This document shows, one piece after another, positions 16,804 to 25,725 of a stretch of DNA of 64,000 nt (the first letter of the stretch is position 1; each line of letters begins with the position of its first letter). The DNA is from an uncultured Flavobacteriia bacterium. Lineage in GTDB: Bacteria; Bacteroidota; Bacteroidia; Flavobacteriales_D; Crocinitomicaceae. The notes beneath the pieces are model-generated. The model ran no database searches, was not told where the DNA came from, and was given only the letters and a program-made list of their open reading frames with translations. The stretch spans positions 5,531 to 69,530 of the forward strand of contig CALJTX010000049.1 of NCBI GenBank assembly GCA_937975705.1, in the 5' to 3' direction. The position numbers were made by a program, and so were the translations under genes.

Positions 16804-18765
16804 TTATTTTATTGTTACAAGTCGAATATATTGCTGTTGATTGGGCGACACACATTTAAAGATATATGCACCGTTTTGAAGGGCGCGCACATCGATAAGC
16901 GCCTCTTTATCAACTGTTCCTGTTTGCACCATTTTGCCGTTTGCATCATAAAAGATGTAGTCAAGTTTTTCTGTCTGACCTTTGATGGAAATAAAATCTG
17001 TACTCGGATTCGGATACACCTCCAATGGAGTGGTAAGCGCAATGGGTTGCTCTGAAAAACCTAAAGTAGGATCTATAGATACACCGCCATTGCCATTGAT
17101 GACCCAATTGCCTGGGTCTATTCCAATTGTTCCGGCAAGAATTCCAAAATTATAAAGTGAAAAGAATTCAGCGTTGTTGTTGATTTCAAAACGAATAATG
17201 GTATCGGCCTGACCTTGTCTTAAAATGCGCAGAGAAATTGGGTTGGTGAAGATTGGTGTAATGGTTGGCATCGAAGCCGTATGGGAGATCTGCAAGAACA
17301 GGTCGCTGCCAATTTGGTTGTAATGCACTTGGTAAGTTGGAAAGCCTTCGCCATAGTACCATTGCTCAAAGAAGGCGTCCAAATTGATATTGCAGAAATT
17401 GGCAATGTGATTTTTGAAGTCGAGACCAGTGGCAGTACCGTTGGCAAAAGTCCCTTGAAAATCTGTCAATGCGGCAAAAAAGATGCTGTCATTTTGTATG
17501 ATGTAGCGCAAAGTGTGAATAAAGCCAGCGCCTTTATCATAGGTGAGCCTTCCATCAAAAATACGCGCTTCGTTGAGCGAATCCAAGACCCAAATACTGC
17601 CTCCTGGCTGGTTCATGACGCTTTGGTGAACTTGGGTCATGTGGTTGGCTTCTTGACCAGCATAGAGCGCCTCGAGCATCAGGTATTCTGCATAGGAAGC
17701 AAAACCTTCATTGAGCCAGATGTCGCACCAAGACGCGCAAGTTACATGATCTCCCCACCATTGGTGCGCGAGTTCATGGGAAGTGAGGGTTTTTTCAAAA
17801 AAGCCTTGTGTGGTCATGGTTTGGTGTTCCATCCCACCGCCAATTGGCGCCATGCAGTGCCCATATTTTTCGTCGGCAAAGGGGTAGGGCCCGAATTGTG
17901 TGGCGTACAATTCTAAAAACGCGGCTGTTTCATTGATTTCATCGATGAAATTGGGTAGGGTTCCGGGGTTGTCGTACACATAATTTTGGATCAAAACTGG
18001 AGATGGGCTGCCTTGTGGGTTTGCATATACATTGTATTCCACATATTTGGCCACGGCAACAGAAATGAGGTAGTAGTCTATTGGGTGGCGGTGCTTCCAT
18101 TGGTAGCGGGTCCAGCCGTTTCCAAGAGGTAAAACTTGTTCCAAAACCCCATTTGAGCCAGCCTTGCACGTGTCCGGAACGGTGATGGCTACCGCACAAG
18201 AATCTGCTTTGTCTGTGAGGCTTTGCTTGACGGCAAACCATTCATAAGCCGAAAAAGGTTCAGATAAGGACCACACCACTTTATTGCCCCAACTTGGCGA
18301 ACTGCCTGCGGTTAGCCCGCTGCCGCCCAAAGGATTGGTTTGCGCCGTGGGAGGAGTGCCCGAATAAGCGACATCGATCACGAAATACTCCTGGGCGTTG
18401 GCATTGACTGGAACGCGAATTTTATTGGAAACCCTGTTGTAAGTCACAATTGAGCCATTCACTTTAATGTCACTTATTACTAAACTTTCAAATAACTCGA
18501 TGAGCGCTGAATCTAAGTAGGCCAATGCCTTGGCATGGATTTGTACATTTCCAGCTAAATAAGTGGAGGTATTGGTCATTTGCAAGTCCAAATCGTAATA
18601 ATGCACATTGTATTTTTCTGTTTCAGCAATTTCGGCCACAGACAACGACGCGCTTTTGGTTTGCCATTTTTTCGTTGCTTTTCTCGCCGAACAACTACCG
18701 GTGTTGTCTTGCGCATAACTGAGTAGGGTGGAGGTCAAGAAAAATAGGAGAAATAGATTTTTCAT
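16804..18765 (-). CDS. Secreted M1-family metallopeptidase with type IX secretion sorting domain
   Basis: A 653-residue aminopeptidase N-type enzyme. A signal peptide ends near AQ19. The exopeptidase-type motif GGGMEHQTM is followed by the zinc motif HELAHQWWGDH near residue 330 and the third zinc ligand Glu in NEGFASYAEYLM about 19 residues later. The last ~75 residues form a type A sorting domain (start EVYPNPSTDFISI, NGAYIFKC, ending in Lys), which directs export through the Por/type IX system and surface attachment or release. It presumably digests peptides outside the cell. The secretion machinery is not in this window. Confidence 0.9.
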   Translation of the reverse strand: MKNLFLLFFLTSTLLSYAQDNTGSCSARKATKKWQTKSASLSVAEIAETEKYNVHYYDLDLQMTNTSTYLAGNVQIHAKALAYLDSALIELFESLVISDIKVNGSIVTYNRVSNKIRVPVNANAQEYFVIDVAYSGTPPTAQTNPLGGSGLTAGSSPSWGNKVVWSLSEPFSAYEWFAVKQSLTDKADSCAVAITVPDTCKAGSNGVLEQVLPLGNGWTRYQWKHRHPIDYYLISVAVAKYVEYNVYANPQGSPSPVLIQNYVYDNPGTLPNFIDEINETAAFLELYATQFGPYPFADEKYGHCMAPIGGGMEHQTMTTQGFFEKTLTSHELAHQWWGDHVTCASWCDIWLNEGFASYAEYLMLEALYAGQEANHMTQVHQSVMNQPGGSIWVLDSLNEARIFDGRLTYDKGAGFIHTLRYIIQNDSIFFAALTDFQGTFANGTATGLDFKNHIANFCNINLDAFFEQWYYGEGFPTYQVHYNQIGSDLFLQISHTASMPTITPIFTNPISLRILRQGQADTIIRFEINNNAEFFSLYNFGILAGTIGIDPGNWVINGNGGVSIDPTLGFSEQPIALTTPLEVYPNPSTDFISIKGQTEKLDYIFYDANGKMVQTGTVDKEALIDVRALQNGAYIFKCVSPNQQQYIRLVTIK

Positions 18766-18821
18766 AGCAGTGATTTGAAACGAAATTAAACAATCTTTCG
18801 GTAGTTCATTTTAATTTTGGT

Positions 18822-18829
18822 TAACTTTG
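18822..18829 (+). promoter_or_regulatory. -7 box of the metal-efflux locus
   Basis: TAACTTTG matches TAnnTTTG exactly, with its G 5 bases before the ATG at 18834, so the transcript would be almost leaderless. A TTTC at 18796-18799 is a weak -33 candidate. Confidence 0.45.
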
Positions 18830-18833
18830 GTAC

Positions 18834-19220
18834 ATGCGCATCTGTAGTCTGATCCTTGCTGTTTATTTTGGTTTGCTGTCTTTGGCACCACAATGGCTTG
18901 GCTTGGAGTTTTTCAAGCTAGATGCACTTTTTGAACACTACGCCCAATTTCAGCAAGAAAAAAAGCAAGATAGCTTCTGGTCTTTTGTACAAGAACACTA
19001 CCTGAAGCAGGTCAACGACAACCAACAAGAACACCGCGAACTCCCTTTTAAGTCGGTGCAGTCCAATGTACTCATTACGCTTTTTATGCCAGTCAAGAGT
19101 CCAATTATCTCCTTGGACAAAGCGCCTATAGACCTCTCCAGGCAAAACATCATGTCGGCACCTCCTTCAGTCAATATCAACGACTTTTTTGAATTTTGGC
19201 ACCCTCCTCAATTGGTATAG
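18834..19220 (+). CDS. Small membrane-anchored protein preceding the efflux pump, function unknown
   Basis: This 128-residue protein has an N-terminal hydrophobic segment (residues 3-23), then a charged region rich in Gln, Lys and Phe with likely helices, and a conserved-looking C-terminus ending FFEFWHPPQLV. It has no Cys or His cluster that would mark it as a metal chaperone. It stands alone 39 bases before the CusA-type gene on the same strand, so a role in metal sensing or pump assembly is plausible. I do not recognise the family. Confidence 0.55.
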   Translation: MRICSLILAVYFGLLSLAPQWLGLEFFKLDALFEHYAQFQQEKKQDSFWSFVQEHYLKQVNDNQQEHRELPFKSVQSNVLITLFMPVKSPIISLDKAPIDLSRQNIMSAPPSVNINDFFEFWHPPQLV

Positions 19221-19259
19221 CTTAAGTCCTTTAAGTTTTACTTTCTAATTGAGTTTTCT

Positions 19260-22200
19260 ATGTTAAATCGCATCATTTTTTGGTCGATTCACAACAAATT
19301 GATTGTTGCTGTCTTGACCCTCGCCCTCATCGTTTGGGGCTTATTTTCACTTTCTAAATTACCTATTGACGCCGTTCCGGACATCACCAACAACCAAGTG
19401 CAGGTGGTTACGACTGCAGCGTCTTCAAGCGCGCTAGATATCGAGCGCTTTGTTACTTTTCCGGTCGAGCAAACCATGGCCACCATTCCGGGCATTGAAG
19501 AAATTCGTTCGTTTAGCCGCTTTGGCCTGAGTGTCGTGACCATTGTTTTTACCGAAGACACCGACATCTATTGGGCCCGTCAGCAAGTTCAAGAAAGACT
19601 TTCTGAAGCCAAAAACAACATTCCAGCGGGTTTTGGAGAGCCCTCCATGGCGCCACTGAGCACGGGTTTGGGCGAAATCTACCAATATACCATTCGCGCC
19701 AAGAAAGGCTACGCAAAGCGTTACAGCCCCGCCGATTTGCGCAGTATCCAAGACTGGGTCATTCGCCGTCAGTTACTCGGTGTCAAAGGCGTAGCAGACG
19801 TGAGCGGCTTTGGTGGAGAGCTCAAGACCTACGAAATTGCCATTGACCCGTTGTTATTGAAGGCGCATGAAATCACCCTAGACGAAGTTTTTGCCGCTGT
19901 TTCTCAAAACAATGAAAATACCGGAGGTGCCTACATCGAGCGCCACAACATGACCACTTACATCCGTACCGAAGGATTGGTTGGGAGCTTGTCCGATATC
20001 GAAAACATGCAGATCCAGCATCCGAGTGCAGAGGCGCCCGTATATATCCGCGATATCGCCGAAGTCAAGTACGGTGCGCAAGTGCGCTATGGTGCGCTCA
20101 CTTACAATGCAGAAGGCGAAGCCGTTGGCGGTATTGTACTCATGCTCAAAGGTGCCAATTCTTCTGAAGTGATCTCACTGGTTAAGGAGCGCATGGCCCA
20201 AATCGAGCGCACCTTGCCAGAAGGCGTGGCACTAGAAGTCTACCTCGATCGCACCAATCTTGTCAATAGGGCCATTCACACCGTCAGCACCAACCTGATA
20301 GAAGGCGCCTTAATTGTCATTTTTGTATTGGTGCTTTTATTGGGCAATCTACGCGCGGGCCTAATTGTGGCTTCCGTGATTCCACTTGCCATGCTCTTTG
20401 CTATCTCGCTCATGAATGTCTTTGGCGTCTCTGGCAACCTGATGTCGCTTGGTGCGCTCGATTTCGGCTTAATTGTAGATGGAGCGGTTATCATTGTTGA
20501 ATCTACCCTTCATTTATTGCAACACAGGCGCAGCAAGCAACTTTCTCAACTAGAGATGAACCAAGAAGTCTATCATTCGGCCTCTAAATTCAGCAAAAGT
20601 GCTGTTTTTGGCCAAATCATTATCTTGGTGGTGTATCTCCCTATTTTGGCACTTGTTGGTATTGAAGGCAAGATGTTCAAACCCATGGCCCAAACCGTCA
20701 TCTTCGCCATTCTAGGTGCACTCATTTTGTCGCTAACGTATGTGCCCATGATTTCTTCTTTGGTGCTTTCTAAAAAAGTACAACAAGGCCAAACGTTTTC
20801 AGACAAAATTGTACATGCCATTCAAAAACGCTACACGCCGCTGCTCACTGCAGTATTGCGCAAGCAAAAATGGATCTTATCGGGTGTTGTTGTCCTTTTC
20901 ACCATATCGATTTTGCTCTTCAATCAATTGGGAGCTGAGTTTATCCCTTCTCTGGACGAAGGAGATTTTGCCGTCGAGACCCGACTCATGACCGGCTCTG
21001 GGCTCACCAAAACGATAGAAACCACCACCAAAGCCTCTCGCATATTGCTCCAAAAATTTCCTGAAATCAAGCAGGTTGTTGGAAAGATTGGTACGGCTGA
21101 AATCCCGACAGACCCAATGCCTATGGAGGCCTGTGACCTCATGCTCATTTTAAAAGACAAAGCGGAGTGGGTGAGTGCTGACGACAAAGAAGCGCTCGCG
21201 GCCAAAATGCAAGCTGTTTTGGACAAAGAACTACCAAGTGTTTCTTTTGGCTTTCAACAACCCATACAAATGCGCTTTAATGAGCTCATGACCGGCGCCA
21301 AACAAGATGTGGTGGTAAAGGTCTATGGAGAAGATTTCGACAAGCTGTCGCGCTATGCCAAGCAAATTGGTGGACTTTCGGCTCAAATTGAAGGTGTACA
21401 AGATGTCTATGTCGAAGAACTCTCGGGTTTGCCGCAACTCATTGTGCGTTATGACCGCGATGCATTGGCGCGCTACCAAGTGAGTGTTGAAGAAGTAAAC
21501 AGAGCGCTCAATTTGGGTTTTGCGGGTCAAATTGCTGGTTTTGTTTTTGAAGGCGAACGCAAATATCAAATGGTGGTCAAGCTGCGCGAGTCTGACCGCA
21601 GTCAGCTCACGGATATCAATCAGCTCTACGTGAGCAATGCCATGGGGCAGGAAATCCCGCTGGCTGAACTCGCTAGCATCAAAATCGAAAACGGACCCAA
21701 TCAAATCCAACGCGACGACGCCAAGCGCCGTATCATTGTTGGCTTCAATGTGCGCGGACGCGATGTAGAAAGCATTGTCGAAGAATTGCAGCAAAAAATG
21801 GATCAGGAGCTCCAATTCGATACAGGTTATTTTTCGCAAATCGGCGGCACCTTCGAAAACTTAGTCCATGCACGTGCGCGCTTGCTCATTGCGGTACCAA
21901 TTTCACTCTTACTGATTTTCTTCTTGTTGTACTTGACTTTTCAATCTGTGAAACAGGCAGCGCTCATTTATTCAGCTATACCTTTAGCTTCAATAGGTGG
22001 TATTATTGCGCTGTATATGAGAGGGATGCCTTTTTCTATATCGGCGGGTGTGGGCTTTATTGCGCTCTTCGGCGTGGCGGTACTAAACGGCATTGTCTTG
22101 ATTGCTGAATTCAATGCACTCAAAAAATCGGGCGCACCCCTCATGCAGGTTGTTTTGCGCGGAACGGCCAATCGTTTGCGGCCAGTTTTGCTCACCGCTA

Positions 22201-23597
22201 CCGTCGCCTCATTAGGGTTTTTACCTATGGCGCTTTCTCATGGAAGTGGCGCAGAAGTTCAAAAACCATTGGCGACAGTTGTCATTGGCGGCCTGATTAC
22301 CGCTACTATTCTTACGCTATTTATTTTGCCGTTATTGTATGTGTTATTTGAAAAACCACTCAAATTACGCCGCAAGAAAGGTATAGTATTGCTCGCTATG
22401 CTATCTTTTTCAACAAGCTTAATGGCCCAACAGAAATATACCGATGCGCAACTGTATGATATGCTCCTCGATCAAAATGGCCAAATTAAAGCAGCTGTAA
22501 TCGAGGCGCAGCGCCAACAAAATATAGGGCAGGGCCAGGCAAGTTGGCAACCGCTTTCGGCGTCTTTGATGATGGGGCAGTTCAATTCAGCTTATCAAAA
22601 AGACAACAACCTCACATTGGGTCAAACGTTGCCTTATAACGGCGCTTTGCGCTTGCAACGCGCCATTGGTGCAGCCGCAGGTAGCTTGTCTGAGCAAGAT
22701 TTAGCCCTGCTCAAAAAGGATTTCAAAAGAGCGCTAGACGAGCAGCTCGAACAGATCCGCTATCAAAGCGACCGCTTGAAAATATCCAAGCAACAAGATG
22801 CTTTGTATCAGCAGCTCGATCAAAAAATGACGCTTCGCGTGTCGCTAGGTGAGGTGCCAAAAATGGACCAACTGCTCGTGCATTCAAAAGCGCTGCGTGC
22901 ACATGCTGCAGTTGTAAAGGAAACCCAAGAATTGCAAAATGCTTGGGCAGCACTCAATGCCATGTTAGCCTACAAGGGGCCGGCCTTTGAGCTCTCACAA
23001 ACCGAGGCCATCGATTTTCTGACGGTTCCGACCTACAGTCTTGAACTAACGCACCCAAGTTTATTGCGCTACGATATCGAAGCCAAACAATTGCAACTCC
23101 AAAGTGAACTCAATCGGGCACAACAACTTCCCGAACTTGGTTTGGCTTATTTCAATCAGTCATTGGTAGGGATTCAAAATATCAATGGCTCAGATCAGTA
23201 TTTTGGCCCCAACAAGCGGTTCCAAGGTGCGCAGCTTCAAACCCAAATTCCAATAGACTTTCGTGCCTTCAAAGCGAGAAATACCGCACTTGAATTGGCA
23301 CTCGCTCAAAATGAATTGCGTAAAAATCAGCAAGCACTCGATTTACAGGCCACTCAATCCAAGCTTTTTGTAGAGTTGTCTAATTTAATCGCTACCTACC
23401 AAGAAGTGGCGCAACCTATTCAAGCTGAACTTGAAAAACTACAGGCCGATGCAGCGTTGCAACTCAATTCCGGACAAATTTCTTTACTAGATTTTATTCA
23501 ACTCCAAGATTATCAATTGGCCTTACAAGACGAACTCTTGACCTGGCAGCACCAAATCAAATTGTTACACATTTCCTATAATTGGATCAAAAATTAA
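19260..23597 (+). CDS. CusA/CzcA-type heavy-metal RND efflux pump fused to a TolC-like outer membrane channel
   Basis: A 1445-residue fusion. Residues 1 to ~1036 are a full RND transporter with 12 TM helices, two large periplasmic loops and the proton-relay helix DFGLIVDGAVIIVE near 400. Metal-efflux subfamily features include DAVPDITNNQVQV near 36 and PTDPMPMEACDLM in the porter loop. A basic RRKK stretch (~1037) then leads into a signal-peptide-like helix ending LMAQQ (~1057). The last ~390 residues form Gln/Leu-rich coiled-coil repeats of an outer membrane factor. Such fusions are known in Bacteroidota. It exports Cu, Ag, Zn, Co or Cd; which one cannot be told. Confidence 0.9.
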   Translation: MLNRIIFWSIHNKLIVAVLTLALIVWGLFSLSKLPIDAVPDITNNQVQVVTTAASSSALDIERFVTFPVEQTMATIPGIEEIRSFSRFGLSVVTIVFTEDTDIYWARQQVQERLSEAKNNIPAGFGEPSMAPLSTGLGEIYQYTIRAKKGYAKRYSPADLRSIQDWVIRRQLLGVKGVADVSGFGGELKTYEIAIDPLLLKAHEITLDEVFAAVSQNNENTGGAYIERHNMTTYIRTEGLVGSLSDIENMQIQHPSAEAPVYIRDIAEVKYGAQVRYGALTYNAEGEAVGGIVLMLKGANSSEVISLVKERMAQIERTLPEGVALEVYLDRTNLVNRAIHTVSTNLIEGALIVIFVLVLLLGNLRAGLIVASVIPLAMLFAISLMNVFGVSGNLMSLGALDFGLIVDGAVIIVESTLHLLQHRRSKQLSQLEMNQEVYHSASKFSKSAVFGQIIILVVYLPILALVGIEGKMFKPMAQTVIFAILGALILSLTYVPMISSLVLSKKVQQGQTFSDKIVHAIQKRYTPLLTAVLRKQKWILSGVVVLFTISILLFNQLGAEFIPSLDEGDFAVETRLMTGSGLTKTIETTTKASRILLQKFPEIKQVVGKIGTAEIPTDPMPMEACDLMLILKDKAEWVSADDKEALAAKMQAVLDKELPSVSFGFQQPIQMRFNELMTGAKQDVVVKVYGEDFDKLSRYAKQIGGLSAQIEGVQDVYVEELSGLPQLIVRYDRDALARYQVSVEEVNRALNLGFAGQIAGFVFEGERKYQMVVKLRESDRSQLTDINQLYVSNAMGQEIPLAELASIKIENGPNQIQRDDAKRRIIVGFNVRGRDVESIVEELQQKMDQELQFDTGYFSQIGGTFENLVHARARLLIAVPISLLLIFFLLYLTFQSVKQAALIYSAIPLASIGGIIALYMRGMPFSISAGVGFIALFGVAVLNGIVLIAEFNALKKSGAPLMQVVLRGTANRLRPVLLTATVASLGFLPMALSHGSGAEVQKPLATVVIGGLITATILTLFILPLLYVLFEKPLKLRRKKGIVLLAMLSFSTSLMAQQKYTDAQLYDMLLDQNGQIKAAVIEAQRQQNIGQGQASWQPLSASLMMGQFNSAYQKDNNLTLGQTLPYNGALRLQRAIGAAAGSLSEQDLALLKKDFKRALDEQLEQIRYQSDRLKISKQQDALYQQLDQKMTLRVSLGEVPKMDQLLVHSKALRAHAAVVKETQELQNAWAALNAMLAYKGPAFELSQTEAIDFLTVPTYSLELTHPSLLRYDIEAKQLQLQSELNRAQQLPELGLAYFNQSLVGIQNINGSDQYFGPNKRFQGAQLQTQIPIDFRAFKARNTALELALAQNELRKNQQALDLQATQSKLFVELSNLIATYQEVAQPIQAELEKLQADAALQLNSGQISLLDFIQLQDYQLALQDELLTWQHQIKLLHISYNWIKN

Positions 23598-23604
23598 AAA
23601 GCTC

Positions 23605-24735
23605 ATGAAAACGCAAATCATCCTCTTTAGCGCACTGCTCAGCTGCCTCCTTTTCGCTTGTTCTTCCAATGAAGACACTTCCAAAGAAGCGACACAACCT
23701 AGCGCACAACAATTCAAACTCAGTTCGCAACAAGTCAAGGCGCTCGGGCTTGAACTAGGCTCACTTAAAGCGCAGCAAATGGGCCTAAGTGTTTTTGCCA
23801 ATGGCATCATCGATGTGCCACCCCAAAATAAGTCCTACATTGCCATGCCTTTTGGTGGCTACATCAAAGAAATCAAAGTTTTAGATGGCATGCTGGTAAA
23901 AAAAGGCCAAGTCTTGTTGGTGGTAGAACATCCGGACATCATTCAATTACAACAAGATTACCTCGAACTACAAAGCCAGATGGACTACTTATCTGCCGAT
24001 TATGAACGTCAAAAACAACTTTACGAAAAAGAGGCAGGTTCTGCCAAGAGTTTTCAGCAGGCCAAAAGTGCTTATATGGTCAATAAAGCCAAGCTAAGCG
24101 GTTTGGCCGTTCAGCTTGAAATAGCCAACGTGAACATGGCAGCGCTTCAAAAAGGTACTATTGAACGTACACAGCGCATTCGTTCTCCGTTCTCTGGTGT
24201 CATCACGAAGGTGACTGCCAATGTGGGTGCGTTTGCAGAACCTAAAGACAACCTTTTGGAAATCATCGATTTGAAACATGCGCATGCCGAGTTAACCGTG
24301 TATGAGAAGTATTTATCGTTTTTGAGAAAAGACCAAGTTGTTCAATTGCAATTTGTGGACCTCAATCAAACGTCAAGTGCCAAAATCTATCTAATTGGTC
24401 GTGAAATCAGCAAAGAACGCACCGTTAAGGTCCATTGTCATTTTGATCAACTACCAGCAGATATCACACCAGGTGCTTATCTCAAAGCGGAAATTCTAGC
24501 CGACAATCAACAGCAATTTACCTTGCCAGAGGAGGCTGTTGTGCAGCAAGATGGAAAAGATGTAGTTTTTATTGCCCAAGATGGCAACTATTTACCAATA
24601 GAAGTCGACTTACTATTGTCGCAAGCTGGGCGCGTAGCCTTGACGAGTAACAAAATGGACTTGCTCAAAAGATCCCAAATTGTAGTCAAGGGTGCATATG
24701 AACTGCTCGCATTGCGCAACAAAGAAGTAGAATAA
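23605..24735 (+). CDS. RND efflux periplasmic adaptor lipoprotein (CusB/CzcB-like)
   Basis: This 376-residue membrane fusion protein joins the inner membrane pump to the outer membrane channel. The lipobox LLFAC places a lipidated Cys at residue 19. A barrel-sandwich (lipoyl-like) half near 80-115 (MPFGGYIKEIKVLDGMLVKKGQVLL) is followed by an alpha-hairpin (~120-180), the second half (RIRSPFSGVITKVTANVGAF near 190) and beta-barrel and membrane-proximal domains. It lies 7 bases after the pump gene and is surely co-transcribed with it. Confidence 0.9.
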   Translation: MKTQIILFSALLSCLLFACSSNEDTSKEATQPSAQQFKLSSQQVKALGLELGSLKAQQMGLSVFANGIIDVPPQNKSYIAMPFGGYIKEIKVLDGMLVKKGQVLLVVEHPDIIQLQQDYLELQSQMDYLSADYERQKQLYEKEAGSAKSFQQAKSAYMVNKAKLSGLAVQLEIANVNMAALQKGTIERTQRIRSPFSGVITKVTANVGAFAEPKDNLLEIIDLKHAHAELTVYEKYLSFLRKDQVVQLQFVDLNQTSSAKIYLIGREISKERTVKVHCHFDQLPADITPGAYLKAEILADNQQQFTLPEEAVVQQDGKDVVFIAQDGNYLPIEVDLLLSQAGRVALTSNKMDLLKRSQIVVKGAYELLALRNKEVE

Positions 24736-24794
24736 ATAGTCACATTTAAAGTCAGCATACCATTCATTCTGATCAAGAAAAACTGAAATCAATC

Positions 24795-25259
24795 ATGAAA
24801 ACGCACAATCAATTTTTATTTTTCGGATTTATCATTGGGCTCATTACACTCGCCTCATGTCAAAAATATTGGGCTTGCAAAGAGGAAAATATCAGTAGTG
24901 CTGGTAGCAATAAGTCACACAACAAAGGAATGAATTGTATGCAATGCCACGTTGCTACAGGAGAAGGAGAAGGTTGTTTCAATGTGGCTGGCACTATTTA
25001 TCAAGCCAACATGCAAAATACGGTCTCTAGTGGTAAAGTTGAGTTGTATACTGGGCCAAATGGTACAGGAACGCTCAAATACACCATCGCGATCGACGGC
25101 AAAGGCAACTTCTACACAACTGCTAATGTAGCCTACACAGGGCTCTATCCAAAAGTAACAGGGCCGTCAGGAGCCAGTCTTTTTATGGGCTCGCCGCTGA
25201 GCACAGGCGCATGTAATTCTTGTCATGGCGCAAGTACCGGTAAAATTGGAATAGATTAG
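24795..25259 (+). CDS. Lipoprotein with two CxxCH heme-binding motifs
   Basis: A 154-residue protein with a lipobox (ITLASC, lipid Cys at 22). C48-M-Q-C-H52 and C140-N-S-C-H144 are two c-type heme motifs, one near each end. Between them is a beta-rich region (residues ~62-125) with repeated Thr-Gly and Tyr-Thr-Gly turns that resembles a carboxypeptidase-regulatory-like or Ig-type fold. No axial Met ligand is obvious. It could be an envelope redox protein. It sits 59 bases after the metal-efflux genes with no terminator between, so read-through is possible. Specific function unknown. Confidence 0.6.
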   Translation: MKTHNQFLFFGFIIGLITLASCQKYWACKEENISSAGSNKSHNKGMNCMQCHVATGEGEGCFNVAGTIYQANMQNTVSSGKVELYTGPNGTGTLKYTIAIDGKGNFYTTANVAYTGLYPKVTGPSGASLFMGSPLSTGACNSCHGASTGKIGID

Positions 25260-25282
25260 GATTTTATCCCTTTTGAACTTGA

Positions 25283-25319
25283 AAAGCTCAGTTTGTTTTG
25301 GCAAACTGGGCTTTTTTTT
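25283..25319. terminator. Bidirectional terminator between convergent genes
   Basis: A 13-bp stem (AAAGCTCAGTTTG with CAAACTGGGCTTT, one G-T pair) with a 6-base loop is followed by eight T on the plus strand and A-rich sequence on the other side that gives T on the minus strand. It ends the plus-strand heme lipoprotein gene and overlaps the last codons of the minus-strand PH-domain gene. Confidence 0.8.
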
Positions 25320-25719
25320 CTTCAAAAATTTTGTAAAAGGTGGCTTCGTCCTTCGGGGAAATCAGGAGCTCATCGTATTTGTTGTAGCGCAGGATCAGAC
25401 AGTGCCAAGCGGTACTCATTTTCCAGCCTGCGTATAAGCCATTGGAAGGTTCCAATTTATTGAAAGACGCATAAGGAATTCTTTTCTTTAAACCCATGCT
25501 TTGGCAAAGCAAATGGTCCTCTAAAAAAGTGTAGTGGGTCGTTTTTGGTAAAATCCAAATCAAAAAAATACTGAGCAGGAACCAAACCGCTGCCAGACCA
25601 TAATAGGCGCTGCTGTCGTTTTCGGTGAAGTAGATGATGCTCGCCACGCCGCTATACACAACGAAAACAAAGCCTAAAATGATCCATAAGAACCAATCAG
25701 TTTTTGTTTGAAAGCGCAT
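25288..25719 (-). CDS. Small membrane protein with bacterial PH-like domain
   Basis: This 143-residue protein has two N-terminal TM helices (about residues 10-30 and 40-58). A compact beta-rich domain follows, with TFLEDHLLCQSMGLKKRIPYASF and LLISPKDEATFYKIF, the pattern of the PH/DUF1200-like family. The domain faces the cytoplasm. Function is unknown; related proteins are thought to bind membranes or partners. It starts 6 bases after glyA and is probably co-transcribed. Its last codons form part of a terminator stem. Confidence 0.65.
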   Translation of the reverse strand: MRFQTKTDWFLWIILGFVFVVYSGVASIIYFTENDSSAYYGLAAVWFLLSIFLIWILPKTTHYTFLEDHLLCQSMGLKKRIPYASFNKLEPSNGLYAGWKMSTAWHCLILRYNKYDELLISPKDEATFYKIFEEKKAQFAKTN

Positions 25720-25725
25720 CTTGAA

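Noticed and set aside
21231..21839. Minus-strand open frame of 202 residues inside the RND pump gene
   Set aside because: It is opposite a conserved porter domain and has no recognisable domain or promoter; most likely an antisense shadow.
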